IMG/VR virus record: IMGVR_UViG_3300031673_000362
Span: 1 to 28,442 of that record
Reading direction: 5' to 3' (one strand)
DNA length: 28,442 bases
Source of the DNA: a virus
The translations under genes and the position numbers were made by a program. The stretch's first letter is position 1. The number at the start of each line of letters is the position of its first letter. Below are positions 22,222 to 28,442 of this stretch, in pieces. The notes beneath the pieces were generated by a model, which had not been told where the DNA came from, did not search any database, and was given only the letters and a program-made list of their open reading frames with translations.

Positions 22222-24027
22222 CTACCCTATCTCTCCTTCTTTCTGGTTAAGTGCATAATATCTTAAATAAAAACTCTCATCTTTTGTTGCATCACTAAAC
22301 TTAAATCTTATCTTTCTTGCTGTCTTTAAGAAGTTCCAGTTAGTCCAAGCATATGCAGCAGTTAACGTCTTTTCATCTGCAGTAACTGGTAACCAAGTAG
22401 TGCCTTCATCAACTGAGTGTTGTAATGACAACTTAGATGAGGTAGAATATCCTTTGACATCTATGTTCATGCCCTGATATCTTCTCTGCCTTTCTTGATA
22501 TCCTTCTTTGCTTAACACGAAATCACCAGTCTCAAAGTTACAGTCAATAGCACCAGCACCATCATTAAGAGCGGAGTAATCATAGTGATGTGTAGTTCCC
22601 GCTGACAGCCCTAACAATGAACGTTCTACTCCTGCTTTAGTAACACTACCACCACCAGATATTAATGCAATAGTACCCTTTACCCAACTTCTATCATCCA
22701 AGTTGTATGTCCACATTCTCGTTGGGTATTCATTAGCACCTATAACAATAAAGAATGTTACTTCTCTCTGTTCTTGGTTAACTACACAGAAGTTCATTTT
22801 AGCTTTAGCTTTACTTGCCGCCGTCAACTCCGATTGCAACAATTTCTTGATAGGGTCTCCAATATGATTAAGTTCCCAACCACCATTCCATTCATGTATG
22901 TTCCAATCACTACCTAAAATTATGTGTGATGTTCCTAAGTTAGCAATACAATGAGGCGCTCCTAGCCCTATTCCTTGAACGTGTGCATTTAACGAATATA
23001 GACTTGAGCCACCAATGTAGTCAAGTAAACAACAACTCATGTTTTTATAAACAGCAACATAATCTTTAAGTTCTGCAGCACCCACAATTTCATTACCCAT
23101 GCCTCGTGTGAAATCATTAAATCCTGCACCTGTGTCATTAACATTATCAAAGTCTCCAAGCACTGAATGGATTTCCCTAATAGCTGTTTCACTACCACTT
23201 ACATTGTCATTAAACCCTAACAAGCGTTCTTTGTATGGCACAAATATCTTAGGTCTATAATCCTCCCAACCAACAGTAGTGCCAACTTTAATAGCAATAA
23301 TAATTGTCCCGTCAAAATCTGTGCTTGGAGTAATAGCCAAACTGGCAGTAGAACTAGTGGTTGGTCTCCAAGAGCCCGTTGCAGAGAGGGCAGCCGAAGT
23401 TTTGCCCCCAAAAGCGATGACAAAAGTCCCTGCGGTTCTTCCTGAAACCGTGTAGGAAATTTGATATACAGTTGCACTAACAGCCGCCTTGGACTGTAAT
23501 AAAGCAGTAACATTTCCAATTGTATGTACCCAACCTGCTGCCCAACTTCCTGTCCATCCTGTAGAGGTCCAACCAGTACCCAGTAAAAATTCAGTCCTAC
23601 TATCAAGAGCACTCCATACAGTTCCAAGACACTTCGCTGGCACATCCATACCATTAGTAAATACCATGTAGTTCTCTATAAATGCCAGACTTGCCCTGTT
23701 TGTCACTGTTCCAGTCAAACTACCTACAAGGGGCGCCCACGCACCACCCCCATTTCTATAATATACATCAGTCGTTGTAACTAAAATTTCATATTCTGTT
23801 AAATTAAACTGTTGATACCCAAACAGAAGTAATGGTATACCAGTTATAGTGCCTGTTCCATATGCTACATATCCTGTTCTTTTACTTGCTACTCCATCTT
23901 TAAGTCTTATGTTATTACAATTTGTGAAGGCACGTGGGTCTAGCATAGTAGAAGGTATATTACCTATTATGCCCAAAGTGGGTGCATACGCTGGAAACGG
24001 TTTTATTACTACATCTTCTTTAGCCAT
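22222..24027 (-). CDS. Tail or head-tail stabilisation-like beta protein (601 aa)
   Basis: ATG 24027 follows GAGGAGAATAG on the - strand. The opening, with NCNNIRLKDGVASKRTGY at residues 36-53, matches the N-R-x-x-G-x-x-x-x-R-x-G pattern of phage tail/stabilisation proteins of podovirus type. The rest is almost all beta strands (LLLFGYQQFNLTEYEILVTT, SLAFIENYMVFTNGMDVPAK), as expected of a beta-propeller tail hub or gp10-like closure protein. It is immediately followed by the adhesin-like gene. The exact role cannot be fixed from sequence. Confidence 0.65.
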   Translation of the reverse strand: MAKEDVVIKPFPAYAPTLGIIGNIPSTMLDPRAFTNCNNIRLKDGVASKRTGYVAYGTGTITGIPLLLFGYQQFNLTEYEILVTTTDVYYRNGGGAWAPLVGSLTGTVTNRASLAFIENYMVFTNGMDVPAKCLGTVWSALDSRTEFLLGTGWTSTGWTGSWAAGWVHTIGNVTALLQSKAAVSATVYQISYTVSGRTAGTFVIAFGGKTSAALSATGSWRPTTSSTASLAITPSTDFDGTIIIAIKVGTTVGWEDYRPKIFVPYKERLLGFNDNVSGSETAIREIHSVLGDFDNVNDTGAGFNDFTRGMGNEIVGAAELKDYVAVYKNMSCCLLDYIGGSSLYSLNAHVQGIGLGAPHCIANLGTSHIILGSDWNIHEWNGGWELNHIGDPIKKLLQSELTAASKAKAKMNFCVVNQEQREVTFFIVIGANEYPTRMWTYNLDDRSWVKGTIALISGGGSVTKAGVERSLLGLSAGTTHHYDYSALNDGAGAIDCNFETGDFVLSKEGYQERQRRYQGMNIDVKGYSTSSKLSLQHSVDEGTTWLPVTADEKTLTAAYAWTNWNFLKTARKIRFKFSDATKDESFYLRYYALNQKEGEIG

Positions 24028-24043
24028 CTATTCTCCTCTACTT

Positions 24044-24217
24044 CTACTTTACTATAATCTTTACATTACTTAATACAGATAATCTAATCTTCTCCTGTAT
24101 ATCATTAGCTACCAAGTCTATATAAGTTTTATACCTTTTACTATGAATATAATCCCTATACTTTTCATGATAATCCTCATCATAAATCCCCCAAGCCTTA
24201 AAAGCCTTAGTCCACAT
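24044..24217 (-). CDS. Small basic protein (57 aa), start uncertain
   Basis: From ATG 24217 to a TAG at 24044-24046 the frame encodes a charged helical protein (MWTKAFKAWGIYDEDYHEKY...). The ribosome binding site before this ATG is weak. The same frame stays open upstream for 20 more codons (about to 24277) in coding-like sequence (YAQYLGDSWLEKKTIP) without an ATG, GTG or TTG, overlapping the end of the membrane-protein gene at 24250-24519. The real start may therefore be non-standard, or the two genes may once have been joined. Without it, 222 bases would be empty. Confidence 0.45.
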   Translation of the reverse strand: MWTKAFKAWGIYDEDYHEKYRDYIHSKRYKTYIDLVANDIQEKIRLSVLSNVKIIVK

Positions 24218-24249
24218 AGGTATAGTTTTCTTCTCTAACCAACTGTCTC

Positions 24250-24519
24250 CTAAGTATTGGGCGTAGGGTTTGTGTGTTTAAACCAACCAACTACATTAAA
24301 GAAAGCAACTGCTATATCAATAAAACTACCTGCAACTCCTAACAGCTTCTCTTTTGTTATATACGTAATCCCTAACTGGTCATAGAGTAAAGCAATGCTA
24401 TCCAAGATTACTTTCTTTTTTTCTGGGCCAAAGCCAGGAGTTTCAAACTCTTTAATCAAAGTTAATATCAAAGGGATTATCCCCGCAAGTATCCCTAATA
24501 TCTTAAATATCTGTGTCAT
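24250..24519 (-). CDS. Small membrane protein (89 aa), lysis region
   Basis: ATG 24519 follows AAAGGAGGTGATATAA on the - strand. Residues 5-22 (FKILGILAGIIPLILTLI) form a clear membrane segment. A second hydrophobic stretch, about 60-80 (LLGVAGSFIDIAVAFFNVVG), may be membrane-associated. Next to an endolysin and other small membrane proteins, a holin or antiholin role is possible, though the middle (GPEKKKVILDSIALLYDQLG) resembles other phage proteins of unknown role. Confidence 0.65.
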   Translation of the reverse strand: MTQIFKILGILAGIIPLILTLIKEFETPGFGPEKKKVILDSIALLYDQLGITYITKEKLLGVAGSFIDIAVAFFNVVGWFKHTNPTPNT

Positions 24520-24551
24520 TTATATCACCTCCTTTCTATAAGATAATAATA

Positions 24552-24842
24552 TTATTTAACTACAAACCAAACCACTCCAACCGCTATTATAACAATAATA
24601 ACTCCAAGTATCCACGTTGAAGTCGCATTTGCTGCAGGCTTAACAGGTATAACAATTGGAGGAACTACAACACCATGTATCTTGTCTAATTCTGTTTCAG
24701 TGTAAGGCTTTCCAGTTGCTGGATTTTTATAATCTGCCACAATGAGAGTTTTTTCATCTGCTGTCCACCAGCCAGGATTATGGTATTCCCCAGGACACCC
24801 TGTATTACTCCACACAGTTCCGTGCCATCGATACTTTCCCAT
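24552..24842 (-). CDS. C-terminally anchored membrane protein (96 aa), lysis region
   Basis: ATG 24842 lies 6 nt after the endolysin stop, behind AAGGGAGGTGAAAAA. The first 60 residues are Trp/Gly-rich and soluble (WHGTVWSNTGCPGEYHNPGW). A Pro-Val linker leads to a membrane segment at 76-95 (TWILGVIIVIIAVGVVWFVV). The layout is tail-anchored with a large outside domain. It could be a holin partner or a surface protein; no family is recognised. Confidence 0.65.
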   Translation of the reverse strand: MGKYRWHGTVWSNTGCPGEYHNPGWWTADEKTLIVADYKNPATGKPYTETELDKIHGVVVPPIVIPVKPAANATSTWILGVIIVIIAVGVVWFVVK

Positions 24843-24848
24843 CTTTTT

Positions 24849-25301
24849 TCACCTCCCTTCTTTTATTAGTTTAACATACTTAATAGCATCTTCAAACTTT
24901 TTAAAGTAAATGAAATCCTTTCCTCTACATTTAACCCATGCTTCGCTTGGTATAGGTCTAAAAGTATCAGTGTGTACATGCCCACTATCAGGATATAATC
25001 CTACCCTATCAAAGCCTATGTTCTTAGCTTCCTCAGCAAGTTCAATTACACTCATCCCAGGTGATTTAATGTCCCAAGCTTTAGCAAACAAATGAGCAGA
25101 GTTCCAATACCCACCTATAGATTTGTTGTATGCAGGGCACCTAATGCCTCCACCTTTAGATACATAAATAGGTTCGTCTATGTAATCTCTAAGACTCTGT
25201 AACAAGTATATAGAACGTGCATCAACTGGTCTATCTTTACCACACCCACAAGGGCACCGAATTTCAGCAAATTTAAAATTTTTAGTTATATATAATGACA
25301 T
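24849..25301 (-). CDS. Endolysin: M15-type L,D/D,D-peptidase
   Basis: A 150-aa protein whose single domain matches the zinc peptidase M15 family that cleaves peptidoglycan peptides. The opening FAEIRCPCGCGKDRPVD is typical of phage M15_3-like enzymes. The zinc ligands are visible: H70 and D77 in SAHLFAKAWD, and H110 in GHVHTD. There is no signal peptide, so it needs a holin to reach the wall. The gene lies between the YvrJ/BhlA-like holin and two further membrane proteins. The ribosome binding site AGGAAG before ATG 25301 is moderate. Confidence 0.88.
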   Translation of the reverse strand: MSLYITKNFKFAEIRCPCGCGKDRPVDARSIYLLQSLRDYIDEPIYVSKGGGIRCPAYNKSIGGYWNSAHLFAKAWDIKSPGMSVIELAEEAKNIGFDRVGLYPDSGHVHTDTFRPIPSEAWVKCRGKDFIYFKKFEDAIKYVKLIKEGR

Positions 25302-25310
25302 GGTTACTTC

Positions 25311-25526
25311 CTATTTACTATTCATCCTTGCGATCTCAACTGTTAGCCTATCTATTGCGTCCTTAACACCTTTCGTATTTGCAGAGTCAGTACTTACGAT
25401 TGCAGTTAAATCTTTCACTACATCAGTTAATGCATTTAATCTAGGTTCTATTCTTAATAAAACATAAGTTGCCACTGCAATAGGAAAACCAACTGTTGGT
25501 ATCCACTTAAATAATATTTCTTCCAT
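25311..25526 (-). CDS. YvrJ/BhlA-like holin (71 aa)
   Basis: ATG 25526 follows AAGGAGATG on the - strand. The N-terminal segment FKWIPTVGFPIAVATYVLLR (6-25) is one membrane helix. It continues with IEPRLNALTDVVKDLTAI and a charged helical tail ending ARMNSK. The order GFP-x-AV-x-Y-LL-R-x-E matches the YvrJ/BhlA family, known from Bacillus and related phages as holin-like proteins. It immediately precedes the endolysin, which supports the role. Confidence 0.8.
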   Translation of the reverse strand: MEEILFKWIPTVGFPIAVATYVLLRIEPRLNALTDVVKDLTAIVSTDSANTKGVKDAIDRLTVEIARMNSK

Positions 25527-25538
25527 AACATCATCTCC

Positions 25539-27776
25539 TTATTCTATTCTATACGTACAGCCAACTATAATTTCACTGTTATCTGCAAAATCTGTATCTA
25601 TCAGAGCTGTTTTTACTCCATTTTCCGCAATTTCAAAAAGTTCTATTGTTGTTGTATTTATGGCAGTCCATGCTTGAAATTGACCAGCAAAGGATATCCC
25701 GCCAATGAGAGATACTGGTGCTGAAGTATATCCAGCACTATTATTTACAACTGTGAATGGAAGACCTGTAAGTCTTGCAATTCCTGTAGATGTCCCCTTT
25801 GATGATAATGTCATATACCCGCTTATAGTTACTATATTGCCTATTTTTGTATAATATCCTGTATTGCTAGTGTATGTTATTCCTGTTGTTCCACCATTAA
25901 AGGCTACCCCAATTGTCCACTCTCCTTCTTCATAATCATCTAATGTATTTACATTAGCACTTGCACTCTGTCCAGCAGGAAAAACTATATTAGGAGTAGA
26001 AATATTCGTAGTAAAAACAGGCGAATCACTATATACTAGTTTTAAAGTTCCAGTTTCATCACTTATCACTCCTGCAAGTTCAGCAGAAGTGGTTGCAGCA
26101 AAAGCACTTAATTTATCCGTCCTAAAAGCAGTATTTGCACTGTACGCTTGAACATCAGTTCCAATCTCAAGGTCTAAATCTTCTTTAACTTGTACTAACG
26201 TTCTAACTGCATAGGTATCATCTGCTGTCAACTTAATAAACGAAGGGGATACATAAGCAAGTGCAGATATATTGGTCAAGGCAGTATCAAGTGGTTGTAT
26301 TCCAGTTAACCCATTTAATAATCCTAACTCAGTTACAGTTATAGTTGCACTCTCTACTATTGCCCCACCAGAACTAATCATAACAAAATCACTACTTAAA
26401 GCTGTTCCAGAATTTGTTCCACCCTCAGCAATTATTAATGGAGTATCTAAAGTAAGACTCGTAAAGTCTGCCTTACCATCACTATCTATAAAAGCTACTC
26501 CTGTATTTGCATAATCTTTAATAATAACTTTGTTTGAAGCAGCACTATCTCCAAGTCTGAGTATAATATCTTCACCTGCTGCTACCTCTATGTGTGGATG
26601 TGTATGTGCAAGATGTAATTGAATAGTGTCTGTATTGCTACTTCCATAAAGACTGTGCCCTATTTCTACAACACGACCAACGGTTGGTTCTACATTTGTC
26701 ATTCCACCAGTAGTGGCAGATAGATATAATATGTCTCCAGCAACCCAAGTTTCGTCTGCTGGGTTTACTGCATTTGCACCAAGAGTATCTACTCCTTCTA
26801 ACACTCCAGCAATTCTCACTAAACCAATACCATTTTGAGAAAATGCTTCTGCTGCTATTCCAATAACATGAGCTTTGCCAGCAACATCAGCATCAGCTAA
26901 TCCAACTTTTGGAAATGATGCACCAGTAGCTCCACTAATATAAAGTGGCTGTCCCTTAACTATTGCACTTGTATTTTCTTCTTTTGCATCAATGGTTAAT
27001 GCTATTGCAGTAGCAGAACCAACTCCAGTTAAGACAGAACCATCACCTGAAAATGAAGTTGCAGACAAAGTACCAGTTGATGGATTATAAGATAGGTCTC
27101 CATCTGTCTCTGCATCTTGTGCACCAGTTGCACCATCCACAAAGACTATCAAAGCAGCTACGTTCTCATTCTCGTTGTCAGTACAGGTAAATGTTGTAGC
27201 AAGAGTAGCTAACTCTATTGTAATGTTATTAGGAACATACGCATCTGCAACAGCAGTCCCTTGCCATACACCAGTACCTATTGTACCAAGTGTAACTATG
27301 TTAGTAGTTCCTGTGAAAGCTGCTAACTCTGCGTCAGTGCAAAGAGTAACACTCCAAATAGTTTCCATCTCACCTTGAGTGTCAATTTGTGTTTTAAGGT
27401 AGTAGTAAGTTAAATCCCCTACAGCTTTTGTAATGAAGGCAGAAGTTGCATTGCTATACAAAGATAAATCATTATTAACTATAAAGTTGATGGCATTCCC
27501 AGCGTCATCATAAGTAACAGTTATGAGTGTTTCAGTGCCACCAAGCATTGCACCTACTCTATCTTCTACACGTTCCCATATATCAAACTCCAGTGGATCA
27601 TATGCAAATGACTCTATTATCCTAAAGTTTGTATTATAGTCATTTAGAATGTCTACATTTTCTTCCCATGTAGGTAGAATAAGTCCTAAATCAGTTGTCG
27701 TATCCCTTGCAAATGCAAACATACATGTTAGTATTAAAACAGATATTACAGTTATAACAATATTCTTTTTATTCAT
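25539..27776 (-). CDS. Tail fibre protein (745 aa) with N-terminal signal peptide
   Basis: ATG 27776 overlaps the previous stop (ATGA) behind GAGGTG. Residues 1-24 look like a type I signal peptide: basic MNKKN, hydrophobic IVITVISVLILTCMF, then AFA before RD. The body is Gly/Thr/Ser-rich and beta-repetitive (GDLSYNPSTGTLSATSFSGD), as in tail fibres. The C-terminus, about 625-745, has LDDYEEGEWT followed by GYYTKIGNIVTISGYM, a known tail-fibre end domain. An exported fibre is unusual for a cytoplasmically assembled virion; see findings. Confidence 0.8.
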   Translation of the reverse strand: MNKKNIVITVISVLILTCMFAFARDTTTDLGLILPTWEENVDILNDYNTNFRIIESFAYDPLEFDIWERVEDRVGAMLGGTETLITVTYDDAGNAINFIVNNDLSLYSNATSAFITKAVGDLTYYYLKTQIDTQGEMETIWSVTLCTDAELAAFTGTTNIVTLGTIGTGVWQGTAVADAYVPNNITIELATLATTFTCTDNENENVAALIVFVDGATGAQDAETDGDLSYNPSTGTLSATSFSGDGSVLTGVGSATAIALTIDAKEENTSAIVKGQPLYISGATGASFPKVGLADADVAGKAHVIGIAAEAFSQNGIGLVRIAGVLEGVDTLGANAVNPADETWVAGDILYLSATTGGMTNVEPTVGRVVEIGHSLYGSSNTDTIQLHLAHTHPHIEVAAGEDIILRLGDSAASNKVIIKDYANTGVAFIDSDGKADFTSLTLDTPLIIAEGGTNSGTALSSDFVMISSGGAIVESATITVTELGLLNGLTGIQPLDTALTNISALAYVSPSFIKLTADDTYAVRTLVQVKEDLDLEIGTDVQAYSANTAFRTDKLSAFAATTSAELAGVISDETGTLKLVYSDSPVFTTNISTPNIVFPAGQSASANVNTLDDYEEGEWTIGVAFNGGTTGITYTSNTGYYTKIGNIVTISGYMTLSSKGTSTGIARLTGLPFTVVNNSAGYTSAPVSLIGGISFAGQFQAWTAINTTTIELFEIAENGVKTALIDTDFADNSEIIVGCTYRIE

Positions 27777-28057
27777 GCACTCACCTCATAATACGTAGTA
27801 TCTGGACCAAGCACACTATAAAATGATGTGCTTGGCTCAGGCACCATGTAATAAAATGTAACAGCACCTCTTACTGCACCTAACTTCTTCCATGTGGTTA
27901 AGCCTAATTCTTTTAACTTTGCCCATGTCTTTGCATCTTGATTAGCAAGAGATAACCACGTACGTATAGCTATGATAGAAGACTCATACCATGTTTTAGT
28001 TGCAATAGTTGTTGTGTAGTAGTTGGGGGAAGGGTTAGATACTGTATAATAATCCAT
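27773..28057 (-). CDS. Small Tyr-rich protein (94 aa) before the tail fibre
   Basis: ATG 28057 follows AAGGGGATAAC on the - strand. Both ends are Tyr/Pro-rich with a similar rhythm: YYTVSNPSPNYYTT at the start, and YYMVPEPSTSFYSV then YYEVSA at the end. The centre is helical with several Trp (TWYESSIIAIRTWLS, TWAKLKELGLTTWKKLG). The stop overlaps the tail-fibre start. It may be a fibre-attachment or assembly protein; no family is recognised. Confidence 0.65.
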   Translation of the reverse strand: MDYYTVSNPSPNYYTTTIATKTWYESSIIAIRTWLSLANQDAKTWAKLKELGLTTWKKLGAVRGAVTFYYMVPEPSTSFYSVLGPDTTYYEVSA

Positions 28058-28058
28058 G

Positions 28059-28442
28059 TTATCCCCTTATAAAAGGATACTTATATGCTTCAGCCATCAT
28101 ATTACTACTTCTAAATCCCTGAGAGCCATACCCCTTTGCCACTGGTGCATAATCAGGTCTTATTCTATCAACAGCTTTGTGTGATGCAAGCATGCCCATA
28201 AAATAATCCTGTGCAGCATCCCTTAGCTTTAATTCACCAAGGGCATGCCATCCTTCCACTATAGTTGCAGCAACTATTAAATCGTCTATACGTGCAACTT
28301 CAGGGGTTGCTGCCTCAGCCAACTCTGCCTGCCACTTTATATATCTTATATCCATTGTATATCTTACATCTGGAGGGCTTGTTAACTCAAATATATCTGC
28401 TTTATCTACATACCCTTCTGCCATTCCTGGAGACAAAGTAGA
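28059..28442 (-). CDS. Partial helical virion-region protein (5' end outside the window)
   Basis: The frame is open to the right edge, so the start may lie beyond it; an in-frame TTG at 28434-28436 and an ATG at 28422-28424 are alternatives inside the window. The visible part is mostly helical (IKWQAELAEAATPEVARIDD, LGELKLRDAAQDYFMGMLAS) and ends in a basic, aromatic tail. It is the first late gene seen and may be an adaptor or head-completion protein. This is inferred from position. Confidence 0.55.
   Translation of the reverse strand, partial: STLSPGMAEGYVDKADIFELTSPPDVRYTMDIRYIKWQAELAEAATPEVARIDDLIVAATIVEGWHALGELKLRDAAQDYFMGMLASHKAVDRIRPDYAPVAKGYGSQGFRSSNMMAEAYKYPFIRG

Noticed and set aside
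24277-24290. TTTAAAC heptamer near the end of the 89-aa gene as a -1 frameshift site
   Set aside because: In the gene's own frame the codons are TTT AAA CAC, so the heptamer is out of phase for canonical X XXY YYZ slippage. The -1 frame also has a TAA immediately at the site.
25539-27776. Diversity-generating retroelement acting on the tail fibre
   Set aside because: No reverse transcriptase gene and no template repeat are visible in the window.
1-28442. tRNA, CRISPR array, integrase and att sites
   Set aside because: I scanned for cloverleaf-type sequences, regular direct repeats with spacers and recombinase motifs, and saw none. A tRNAscan-SE/MinCED run would settle it.

Overview
The window looks like part of a tailed bacteriophage (or prophage) genome. 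Genes are tightly packed and AT-rich, and almost every start has a strong AGGAGG-type ribosome binding site. That, with a YvrJ/BhlA-like holin and an M15-type endolysin, suggests a Bacillota (Firmicutes/Clostridia-like) host; the host assignment is inference. I see no tRNA, rRNA, CRISPR array, integrase, insertion sequence or reverse transcriptase. Terminase, portal and capsid genes are not visible and probably lie beyond the right edge.

The left half (about 1-13.2 kb, + strand) is a replication, recombination and DNA-modification module. It opens with small unknown genes: a partial Cys-rich protein, a ribbon-helix-helix-like protein, a free-standing LAGLIDADG endonuclease and several orphans. 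A recombination cassette follows: a PD-(D/E)XK exonuclease, a Sak4-like RecA-fold ATPase and a DUF669-like protein. Next come a hairpin terminator, a gene with a second internal start, and a 143-nt non-coding gap holding a strong nested RNA fold. After that are a ParB-like/DNA methyltransferase fusion, a UDG/family-A DNA polymerase fusion and a DUF3987-like P-loop helicase/primase-type protein, ending in small membrane and orphan proteins.

The right half (28.4 to 13.3 kb, - strand) is a late module read in the opposite direction. In transcription order it holds a partial unknown protein, a Tyr-rich small protein, a tail fibre with an N-terminal signal peptide, a lysis cassette (YvrJ/BhlA-like holin, M15 endolysin, two further small membrane proteins) and a small orphan. 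Large virion proteins follow: a 601-aa tail/stabilisation-like protein, a 706-aa FnIII-like adhesin and a likely ejection set of 228, 339, 98 and about 1268 aa. A late-expressed, truncated PurD (glycinamide ribonucleotide synthetase)-like protein ends the module. The two modules converge on hairpin terminators at 13.18-13.29 kb.

The parts most worth a second look are the structured RNA at 6297-6395 (three stacked stems, a palindromic apical loop and an exposed anti-Shine-Dalgarno CCTCCTTT), the degenerate PurD-like late protein, the Fe-S-less UDG domain fused to the polymerase, the signal-peptide tail fibre, and the start-less reading frame overlapping the holin-like gene near 24.2 kb.
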